From Acidobacteria subdivision 13 bacterium RH2 MAG17b (GTDB lineage Bacteria > Acidobacteriota > Terriglobia > UBA7540), in assembly GCA_002197525.1 (NCBI GenBank), contig NFUN01000013.1, positions 1 to 40,083 on the forward strand: a DNA stretch of 40,083 bases, in the 5' to 3' direction. Shown in pieces: positions 34,118-40,083 of the stretch (the first letter of the stretch is position 1; every line of letters starts with the position of its first letter). The notes under the pieces are model-generated. The model made no database searches. It saw only the letters and a program-made list of their open reading frames with translations, and was not told where the DNA came from. Both the position numbers and the translations under genes were made by a program.

Positions 34118-35932
34118 TTAGCTCCAGAAAGGAAACATCAGAGAGGAGTACAGTTTCCCCTGATGCATCAGGAAATGCTCGACGAGCGGACCGAGAGCCA
34201 GCGCCGGGAAGAACGTCAAAGCGCCGATCACAATCACGGTTGCAATCAAGAGACCTACGAAAAGAGCGCCATGAGTCGGAAGCGTGCCGCTCGAAGCCGG
34301 CACCTTCTTCTTCTCAGCCAGGCTCCCGGCGATAACCAGAACCGGGATAATGAACGCGAAACGTCCGATCACCGTCGCCAGGCCGAGCGTGAGGTTGTAC
34401 CAGGGTGTATTGACGTTGAGTCCGGCAAAGGCGCTGCCATTGTTCTCCGAGGCGCTCGAATACGCATACAGCATTTCGCTGAAACCATGAGGGCCGGGAT
34501 TGTTCAGATTGGCGGTCGCCGCTCCGGGTGGATTCCAGTAACCGTTCTTCGCAAACCGGGCAGCCGCGCTGATTCCAGCGAACACGAGGATGGAAAAGGC
34601 GGTTGCAATGATCGCTACCATCGCCATCTTGACTTCCTTCTGCTGAATTTTCTTTCCCAGATACTCGGGCGTCCTGCCCACCATGAGTCCGGCAATGAAA
34701 ACTCCAACAATGGCATACAGCAACATGCCGTATAAGCCCGACCCCACCCCGCCAAAGATCACCTCGTCGGTCTGCATGTTGAAAAGAGGCACAAGGCCGC
34801 CGAGCGGAGTAAGACTGTCATGCATGGCATTGACAGCCCCGCAGCTTGCGTCGGTGGTTACGGTCGCAAACAACGCCGAATCCGCGATGCCAAAGCGTGT
34901 CTCCTTTCCCTCCATATTGCCGCCAGGCTGGTTGCCGGTGTAGGCGCTCTCCACACCCATCTTTGTCAGAATAGGATTGCCCGCCGCTTCGTAGTGATAA
35001 CAAACGAATACGCCCGCGGCGAACATCAGCGCCATGGCGGCAAAGATGGCCCAACCCTGCCTCGTATCGCCGACCATACGGCCAAACGTATAGGTAAGCC
35101 CGGCTGGAATCAGGAAAATCAGGACCACTTGGATGAAGTTGGTCAACGGCGTTGGGTTTTCGAACGGGTGCGCGGAGTTGGCGTTAAAAAATCCACCTCC
35201 GTTCGTTCCGAGCAGCTTGATAGCTTCCTGCGAGGCAACGGGCCCCTGCGGGATCGTTTGAGCGGCTCCCTCAACCGTCTTGACTTGAGTGTAGGCATGG
35301 AAGTTCTGAATCACGCCCTGAGAGCAGAAAAACAACGCAGCAACAAAGGAGACCGGCAACAAGACGTAAAGCGTGCAACGCGTGAGATCAACCCAAAAGT
35401 TGCCGATGGCGCTGGCCTGCTGCCGGGCGAAACCGCGCATCATAGCGATTGCGACAACGATGCCTACCGCCGCCGAAGCAAAATTCTGCACGGCCAGGGC
35501 GGCCATTTGCACAAAATAGCTGAACGTCATCTCCCCGCTGTAAGCCTGCCAGTTCGTGTTGGTCAGGAAGCTTGCCGCCGTGTTGAAAGCCAAATCCGGC
35601 GTTACTGGCGTGGCTCCGGATGGCGCGGCCTTTGTGCCAAAGTGCATCGGGTTGAAAGGGAGAATGCCCTGCAAGCGTTGAATGACATAAACAAACAAAA
35701 AAGACGCCGCGCTGAAGGCAATCAGCGAGGCAGCGTATTGCGTCCAGCGCTGCTCTGTTTCTTCACGCACGCCTACCAGCCGGTAAGTGAGGCGCTCGAG
35801 CGGCCGCAGCAACGGATGGAGGAAGGTTCGCTCGCCCTGGAATAGTCTGGCCATAAACACGCCCATGGGCTTCGTCAAGGCGAGCACTACGATGAAGTAA
35901 ACGGCGATCTGCAGGATTCCGAGCGGTGTCAT
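34118..35932 (-). CDS. kdpA: Potassium-transporting ATPase subunit A
   Basis: 604 residues, the potassium-channel-like subunit of the KdpFABC pump. About ten membrane helices are visible. Filter-region and conserved loops include FNTAASFLTNTNWQAYSGE, LLGTNGGGFFNANSAHPFEN, TDASCGAVNAMHDSLTPLGG and SSASENNGSAFAGL. The start is the ATG at 35932, directly followed by TPLGILQIAVYF. A tiny kdpF precedes it. Length and motifs are normal. Confidence 0.97.
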   Translation of the reverse strand: MTPLGILQIAVYFIVVLALTKPMGVFMARLFQGERTFLHPLLRPLERLTYRLVGVREETEQRWTQYAASLIAFSAASFLFVYVIQRLQGILPFNPMHFGTKAAPSGATPVTPDLAFNTAASFLTNTNWQAYSGEMTFSYFVQMAALAVQNFASAAVGIVVAIAMMRGFARQQASAIGNFWVDLTRCTLYVLLPVSFVAALFFCSQGVIQNFHAYTQVKTVEGAAQTIPQGPVASQEAIKLLGTNGGGFFNANSAHPFENPTPLTNFIQVVLIFLIPAGLTYTFGRMVGDTRQGWAIFAAMALMFAAGVFVCYHYEAAGNPILTKMGVESAYTGNQPGGNMEGKETRFGIADSALFATVTTDASCGAVNAMHDSLTPLGGLVPLFNMQTDEVIFGGVGSGLYGMLLYAIVGVFIAGLMVGRTPEYLGKKIQQKEVKMAMVAIIATAFSILVFAGISAAARFAKNGYWNPPGAATANLNNPGPHGFSEMLYAYSSASENNGSAFAGLNVNTPWYNLTLGLATVIGRFAFIIPVLVIAGSLAEKKKVPASSGTLPTHGALFVGLLIATVIVIGALTFFPALALGPLVEHFLMHQGKLYSSLMFPFWS

Positions 35933-35948
35933 GTTAGTTCCTCATTGC

Positions 35949-36032
35949 TCAAAAGCGTTCAGGATTAAGCAGCGCGTAAACGAGGTAAACGAACAACGCA
36001 AGTGCAGTCACCCCTGAGATGATGTAGTCCAA
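35949..36032 (-). CDS. kdpF: KdpF, small stabilising subunit of the Kdp ATPase
   Basis: 27 residues: a TTG start at 36032 with GGGGAGG five bases upstream, then DYIISGVTALALFVYLVYAL and LNPERF, stop at 35949. One membrane helix ending in a LxxPERF-type tail is diagnostic for KdpF, which stabilises the KdpABC complex in the membrane. It is easily missed because of its size and non-ATG start. It lies 16 bp before kdpA. A 223-bp repeat element separates it from the other small membrane gene upstream. Confidence 0.88.
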   Translation of the reverse strand: MDYIISGVTALALFVYLVYALLNPERF

Positions 36033-36048
36033 GGTTACCTCCCCTTAA

Positions 36049-36271
36049 AGAGTCTGTGTGAAAAGTACGGCTGGTGCGGCGGTCTGCGGTCAAGCTTGCC
36101 AAATTACGGTCTGCCTTTGGCGAAGTGTTCTGCGGCTTTGCCGCTTGCTGTGCGGAAAGGCTTCGCCTTTCCGGCACCCGGCATTCCTCCCAACCCGGTT
36201 TTTCTTTGGCGCGAAGGCTGAGCCTTCGCGCCAAAGAAAAACCTTTATGGATGTGTTTTCGTACAAACTCT
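36049..36271. repeat. Palindromic element within the kdp operon, with a 23-bp perfect hairpin
   Basis: The left end AGAGTCTGTGTGAAAA is imperfectly inverted at the right end (about 13 of 16), and the left part (CGGCTGGTGCGGCGGTCTG) matches the element at 17453. Inside, 36197-36219 is perfectly complementary to 36221-36243 (23 bp around a single base). Smaller hairpins are GCGGctttGCCGC-like and GGAAAGGcttcgCCTTTCC. The right end overlaps the stop codon of the upstream 27-residue gene. It lies inside the predicted kdp transcript. Confidence 0.7.
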
Positions 36272-36353
36272 AAAGCCGCTCACAGGCCCGCGTGAAAGCC
36301 CATAAGAGGACAAAGAATAATGTCCCGATAACGACGTAAAACAAATCCAGCAT
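36270..36353 (-). CDS. 27-residue single-helix membrane protein of the kdp operon
   Basis: ATG at 36353 (AGGA three bases upstream), then LDLFYVVIGTLFFVLLWAFT and RACERL, TAG at 36270. One hydrophobic helix is followed by a short basic/acidic tail. Similar tiny proteins ending in ACxRL occur upstream of kdpF in other bacteria. They are unnamed and their role is unknown; a KdpF-like stabiliser is a reasonable guess. Its stop codon lies in the terminal repeat of the adjacent element. Confidence 0.7.
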   Translation of the reverse strand: MLDLFYVVIGTLFFVLLWAFTRACERL

Positions 36354-36359
36354 GATCCT

Positions 36360-36839
36360 TCACCTCGATTCCGCGAAAATCACGTGATGGCCCTTCGCAG
36401 TAAGCGCTCGCGCGAGCTTCGCTTCCCGGGTGGCCCACCAACGCTTCTTTCCGCCGACCACCACCACAGAATTGCGGCTAAGCGCTTGGAGGACGCACCT
36501 CGTCCTGTCGCGGCAGAGGAGCAACTCGCTATGAACCTCGATCGCATCTTCGCACTGGCGAGCCATGTTCAAGAGCCGCCGCTTCAGGAACTCAACCGAA
36601 ACCTGCGGGTGCGTCAGCGGCAGGACCAACGGTACCGGTTGCGGAGCCAGCAGCCGGATTCGCGTGCCGAGACGACGCGCCAGGCTGTCTGCCGTCTTCA
36701 GCGCGGCCAACGTGCCTTCATCCGTTGTGAAGATCACATTCACTTCCAGTCCGCTGAGGTTCCCTGCTCCTGCGTCTATGCCTCGGCTGGAAGACTGTTC
36801 CCGCAACCATATAAATCCGCCGCTGATTCTAGTGGCCAA
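36360..36839 (-). CDS. Universal-stress-protein-like protein upstream of kdpFABC
   Basis: 159 residues. The chosen start is a TTG (36839) with GAGGT five bases upstream; the frame is closed just before it, and no ATG occurs near the N terminus. From about residue 33 the sequence VNVIFTTDEGTLAALKTADS, LARRLGTRIRLLAPQP, and later VLQALSRNSVVVVGGKKRWW with a C-terminal HHVIFAESR follows the alternating strand-helix pattern of USP domains, without a clear ATP-binding GxxGxxxS motif. It begins the small-gene part of the kdp operon, so a role in potassium or turgor control is likely but unproven. Confidence 0.6.
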   Translation of the reverse strand: MATRISGGFIWLREQSSSRGIDAGAGNLSGLEVNVIFTTDEGTLAALKTADSLARRLGTRIRLLAPQPVPLVLPLTHPQVSVEFLKRRLLNMARQCEDAIEVHSELLLCRDRTRCVLQALSRNSVVVVGGKKRWWATREAKLARALTAKGHHVIFAESR

Positions 36840-36885
36840 GACGACCTCACGTGACTACCATACATGGCAAGATGTAAGGAAGGCA

Positions 36886-36915
36886 TAAAGATCACATAAA
36901 AATTGTGTAAAGATC
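36886..36915 (-). promoter_or_regulatory. Candidate KdpE operator: two TAAAGATC direct repeats
   Basis: TAAAGATC at 36886-36893 and 36908-36915 are 22 bp apart, two helical turns. Between them is an AT-rich stretch (CACATAAAAATTGTG). It lies 47-76 bp upstream of the first gene of the kdpFABC part, in the 36840-37082 gap. OmpR-type regulators such as KdpE bind tandem AT-rich half-sites, so the placement fits. Confidence 0.45.
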
Positions 36916-37082
36916 GCGCCATCCAAAACCCCGCGAAGCCGCGCCTTTCTTCGAATCTTCTTGCGCCGCAGCGGGAGAAACGCGAAGCGATGAGTGAGGG
37001 CCGCTCGTATCAGCTTTGCGTACCTTTGCGCTTTTGCGTGAGGCTTTTATTGGACGAACTCCCGTGAGGCGGGAACCTAATC

Positions 37083-37793
37083 TCAGGATTTCTGCGCAGT
37101 TTGCTCCGGCAGGTAAAACCGGTATCCGGTCCAGGCTTCTGTGAGGAGGTATCGGGGTTTTTGAGGTCTGGGTTCAATCTTCTTGCGCAACTGGTTGACG
37201 AAGACTCTTAAGTACTCGACTTCGCCGCCGTAATCCGGTCCCCAGACCGCCTGGAGCAATTCGCGGTGAGCGATCACCTTGTTCGCGTGAGCGACCAAGT
37301 ATCGCAGCAAGTCAAACTCTTTGGGCGTGAGGCGCACCTTCCGGCCGTGGGCGTTCACTTGGCGGGTATCGAGATCGATCTCGATACCCTCGAGTTCAAC
37401 CCGGTGCGGGACGCCTTCCGCCCCGGCAAGAGCACGCCGCAAGGCCGCCCGGATGCGAGCCAGCAGCTCCGGCATGCTGAAAGGCTTTGTGACGTAATCA
37501 TCCGCCCCGGCGTCCAGCGCATCGACTTTATCATGCTCCGTGTTCCGCACCGTCAGCATGATGATGGCGACGTCGGAGAAAGCGCGGATCGCCCGGCACG
37601 TTTCAAGCCCGCTCATGCCGGGCATGTTGACGTCCAGCAGGATCAGGTCGTAAGCCTGCGCTTGCAATCTCTCCAGGGCTTGCTCTCCTGTACGGGCGTC
37701 GTTCACTTGGTAGCCTTCCGCGCTCAGTGTGGTCCTCATCACTCGGCGGATTTGCGGCTCATCGTCCACCACCAGGATGCTAGCGGCGCTCAT
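37083..37793 (-). CDS. kdpE: KdpE-type response regulator (OmpR/PhoB family)
   Basis: 236 residues from the ATG at 37793, which overlaps the stop codon of the kinase gene (ATGA). The longer frame to 37868 is a read-back into the kinase. The receiver domain contains Asp10, Asp11, phospho-acceptor Asp54 (LLDVNMPG), Thr81 and Lys103 (VTKPF). The DNA-binding winged helix contains VRLTPKEFDLLRYLVAHANK, HRELLQAVWG and VFVNQLRKKIEP, with a C-terminal RYLLTEAWTGYRF typical of KdpE. It should activate kdpFABC when phosphorylated by the adjacent kinase. Confidence 0.93.
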   Translation of the reverse strand: MSAASILVVDDEPQIRRVMRTTLSAEGYQVNDARTGEQALERLQAQAYDLILLDVNMPGMSGLETCRAIRAFSDVAIIMLTVRNTEHDKVDALDAGADDYVTKPFSMPELLARIRAALRRALAGAEGVPHRVELEGIEIDLDTRQVNAHGRKVRLTPKEFDLLRYLVAHANKVIAHRELLQAVWGPDYGGEVEYLRVFVNQLRKKIEPRPQKPRYLLTEAWTGYRFYLPEQTAQKS

Positions 37794-39328
37794 GCCATTT
37801 TCTCCTGTGAAGTCACGGGAAGGGCGATCCAGAACTGCGAACCGCCGCCGCGCCTGCTTTCCACCCAAATCCTTCCGCCGTGAGCCTGCAGGATTTCCCG
37901 CGCGATGCTCAAGCCCATGCCCGAACCGGGCACGTGGTGGCGGACCTCGGCGCCGCGGCGGAAGCGCTCGAATATCCGCGACCGTTCCGCTTCCGGGATT
38001 CCCGGTCCTTCATCCACCACGCTGATCATTACGTTTTCCTCGTCCGCTCGCGCGTGAAGCGCCAGAGGAGCGCCCGCTGATGAATACTTCACGGCATTGT
38101 CGATCAATTGCCGCAACACCAGTTCGATCAATTCTCCATCCACAAAAACCAGCGGAAGGTTGTCACCGATTGTTGTGGTCACTTTTCTTTCCTCCACCAT
38201 CGGCTTCATCTGCTGGAGGGCCGTCGACACGAGCGAAGCCACGGAATGCAATTCCTTGTTGAGCTGTATCTCCCCTGCTTCGATGCGCGCCGTGTGGATG
38301 GCTTCGGTCACGAGCCTGGCAAGCCGGTCAGATTCCTCATCGATAATGGTCACGAGTTCGTGTTGCGCCGACAGCGTGGCGAGCGGCCCGGAAAGCAGCG
38401 CGGTCGTGGCAGCCCGGATGGAGGTCAGCGGCGTCTTGAATTCATGCGCGATGGCGTCAAGCAGCGTGGACTTCAATTCCTGGCTCTGCCGGGCCGCCTC
38501 CGCCCGGTTCGCCGCCTCCTGCCCGCGCGCCCTTTCCAGTCCTATCGCCACCAGGTTAGATAAAGCCTGCAAGGCTCCGCTCGAAAGCGGAAGTCCGCCG
38601 AGTGCGATGCTTCCAATCGGCTCTCCGCCCAAGCTAATTGCCGTCACGACCCTCGGAGGATTTTCCTCCTGAACCTGCGTGCCCTGCACCGCCGTCTCGC
38701 GCAACTGCTCCTCCGTAACGGGCAGGTCTTCCGGCCCCTGCCGGCTGATCTCTCCACTCTGGCGGTCATAAAGCACCACGCCGGAGAACTGAAATATCTG
38801 GGCGATTTGGCGGGCGATGTGCTTGGTCACCGGCTGCGCAGGGTCAGTCAGCAGGATGGCGCGGCTCAACCCGTAAAGCCTTTCCATCTCGCGCTGGCGG
38901 TCAATCGCTTCCTGCGTCTGCCGTTTGGCGCGCGCGGAAAGCTGGCTTGCCGTCAGCGACGTGACGAGAAAAGCAAAAAGCGCGACCCAGTTCTGAGGAT
39001 TGGCAATGGTGAGCGTTCCGATGGGAGGAAGGAAGAAAAAATTGAAGCACAGCATGGCGATCACTGAGGCCGCCACGGCTTCAACCAGCCCCCAGGCAGT
39101 AGCGATCATCAAGATGGCAACCAGGTAAGCAAAAGCGGTCGTCGTAGCGTTCACCTGGATCAGGCGATCACAGACGAACGTGATCGCTGCGATAACCACC
39201 AGTGCCATCGCCAGGCGAAACGCCAGGAGAATCGCCTGACCGCCCAGATTCTTTCGGGTTTTGGAAAAGCTGACAGCGGGCGAGATTCCCATCATCCAAA
39301 CCATAGCCCACTTCAGCGCGCTTTTCAT
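37790..39328 (-). CDS. KdpD-type sensor histidine kinase lacking the KdpD/USP sensor domains
   Basis: 512 residues. It corresponds to the C-terminal half of KdpD: a DUF4118 block of four membrane helices (about 32-125, including CFNFFFLPPIGTLTI), a GAF-like domain (about 150-265), a HisKA domain with His295 in HEFKTPLTS, and an ATPase domain with N box RQLIDNAVKYS, DEGPGIP and GSGMGLSIA. The cytoplasmic KdpD and USP domains that normally precede the helices are absent from this protein and occur as two separate genes at 28557-30840. It is coupled by a 4-nt overlap to kdpE. The start is uncertain by a few codons. Confidence 0.9.
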   Translation of the reverse strand: MKSALKWAMVWMMGISPAVSFSKTRKNLGGQAILLAFRLAMALVVIAAITFVCDRLIQVNATTTAFAYLVAILMIATAWGLVEAVAASVIAMLCFNFFFLPPIGTLTIANPQNWVALFAFLVTSLTASQLSARAKRQTQEAIDRQREMERLYGLSRAILLTDPAQPVTKHIARQIAQIFQFSGVVLYDRQSGEISRQGPEDLPVTEEQLRETAVQGTQVQEENPPRVVTAISLGGEPIGSIALGGLPLSSGALQALSNLVAIGLERARGQEAANRAEAARQSQELKSTLLDAIAHEFKTPLTSIRAATTALLSGPLATLSAQHELVTIIDEESDRLARLVTEAIHTARIEAGEIQLNKELHSVASLVSTALQQMKPMVEERKVTTTIGDNLPLVFVDGELIELVLRQLIDNAVKYSSAGAPLALHARADEENVMISVVDEGPGIPEAERSRIFERFRRGAEVRHHVPGSGMGLSIAREILQAHGGRIWVESRRGGGSQFWIALPVTSQEKMA

Positions 39329-39396
39329 CCCTGCGGAGCAAGGAGGCGCTTTTAGCTTGTCACGATGTCCGGTCTCTATCCCGAATTCGTAAGCTG

Positions 39397-39855
39397 TTTC
39401 CGTGCGTTTCGCGCACGGCTACTCATGTCACACCGCTCCGCGGTAGCAAATACTTTGCCTTCCTCGCGGATATGATCTTGCTCAAACCTCACGCTCTCGC
39501 CCGCCAGGGCGGGAGAGGGTGGCTCGCGTCAGCGAGCCGGGTGAGGGGGCCAGCGGGGCTAGCGAGGACCCGATTTGCCAGTCCGCAGTTCGTTCAGGAC
39601 CCTCATCAAAAACCCGCAGACGTAGAGAATGCGTTACGCCCGCTTCCCGCACACACCCCGAAGGGGTGAAATCTGAATAGCCGTGGGTGAAACCCACGGT
39701 ATGAGTCAGGCCCGAGTTTTCTTCGGCCCTGAAGGGGCCGCACGATCCCCGTCCTCAATCCTTGTTCAACCCCGCCCGGGGTTGTTAAACTCATTCGTGG
39801 TTCACCCTTTCCGTGCGTTTCACGCACGGCTATTCAGGTCACACCGCTTCGCGGT
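39397..39855. repeat. Cluster of small hairpin repeats, including two copies of a 48-bp unit
   Basis: The units at 39397-39444 and 39808-39855 match with about four differences. Each is a CCGTGCG/CGCACGG hairpin followed by CTAyTCAkGTCACA and a CCGC/GCGG hairpin. Between them an inverted relative, GAATAGCCGTGGGTgaaACCCACGG (39675-39699), and CCCCgaaGGGG occur. Most loops are GAA, TTC or TCC. No ORF is credible, and this explains most of the 39329-40083 gap. Confidence 0.7.
39494..39548. repeat. REP-like double hairpin
   Basis: An imperfect CTCTCGCCCGCC/GGCGGGAGAG stem (39494-39517) is followed by GGCTCGC-gtca-GCGAGCC (39531-39548), bounded by CCTCAC and GTGAGG. This composition is typical of extragenic palindromic repeats. 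No associated transposase is present. Confidence 0.5.
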
Positions 39856-39905
39856 GGTTATTTCCTTGCGGCCGTGGTTGCGCCACTCCTTGACCCCAGC
39901 AGTGC

Positions 39906-40083
39906 TAGCGTAGTACACTACGCTATGCGCTACAAAACCCAAAACACGGCGCCCCAGGCCAACTTTCTTGCCCCTCAAACCTGCCCCAAAAATCGCGCCC
40001 AGACGCCTCCATTTTCGCCGCGTTTTCGCCCCATGCGAAACGCTCTCTGGAGAGGGCGCGGAAGCGAAAAAGAGAATGTTTAA
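39906..40083 (+). other. 9-bp palindrome followed by a short open frame at the window end
   Basis: TAGCGTAGT (39906-39914) and ACTACGCTA (39917-39925) flank two bases, like a small operator. An ATG at 39924 opens a 53-codon frame (MRYKTQNTAPQANF...) ending in TAA at 40081-40083. The encoded sequence is low in hydrophobic residues, rich in Pro, Arg and Asn, and has no ribosome-binding site, so coding is doubtful. Confidence 0.25.

Noticed and set aside
34820-35845. 341-codon plus-strand frame
   Set aside because: Antisense of kdpA.
39397-39855. CRISPR array
   Set aside because: The repeats are hairpins of differing sequence and irregular spacing, the 48-bp unit occurs only twice, and no cas gene is present.

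Overview
The window looks like the chromosome of an acidobacterium. Evidence for this is two very large Oar-type outer-membrane receptors with an N-terminal carboxypeptidase-regulatory domain, secreted YVTN/YncE-like beta-propellers, a fused accD-accA gene, a protein with the KSTGPRTPEGK signature, and many small palindromic repeats between genes. The assignment rests on gene content and style, not on a marker gene. Most genes are on the minus strand. The exceptions are tRNA-Ser, a P-type ATPase, one orphan gene and a hicBA pair.

Layout. (1) 1-3450: tRNA-Ser(CGA), a perfect 20-bp terminator palindrome, a secreted beta-propeller, a 141-bp MITE-like element and a secreted alkaline-phosphatase-superfamily phosphodiesterase. 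(2) 3450-11530: two tandem Oar-like receptor genes, each followed by an intergenic element conserved more tightly than the receptor genes. (3) 11524-17364: an accA relic, an MFS transporter, accDA, a second secreted beta-propeller and a small histidine-bearing membrane protein. (4) 17391-22790: a nested palindromic element, a PMA1-like proton P-type ATPase broken by a frameshift, a KSTGPRTPEGK-family protein and an orphan gene. (5) 22880-24370: a repeat-rich island with hicBA bracketed by direct repeats. (6) 24333-28401: prmC (carrying an in-frame palindromic repeat) and prfA, a dead hicB antitoxin gene, a HEPN-domain gene with an unknown partner, and a DUF1385 gene. (7) 28557-39328: a complete Kdp potassium-uptake locus. 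(8) 39329-40083: no convincing gene, only clustered hairpin repeats.

How the genes work together. The Kdp locus is the clearest functional unit. A histidine kinase with the KdpD C-terminal architecture overlaps kdpE by 4 nt. Then come a USP-like protein, two 27-residue membrane proteins (the second is kdpF, with a TTG start), kdpA, kdpB and kdpC. A small membrane protein and two separate KdpD N-terminal (KdpD plus USP) sensor proteins follow. KdpD is therefore split, and its sensor half is duplicated. prfA and prmC overlap and encode release factor 1 and its glutamine methyltransferase. The receptor cluster, the two propellers and the phosphodiesterase are all predicted to be exported and probably serve envelope or nutrient functions.

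The least ordinary features are: a repeat family with stem changes on both sides, one copy of which sits in frame inside prmC; the 121-bp element repeated at 119/121 identity after each receptor gene; the HEPN/unknown gene pair; and the traces of decay (accA relic, hicB with an internal stop, frameshifted P-type ATPase).
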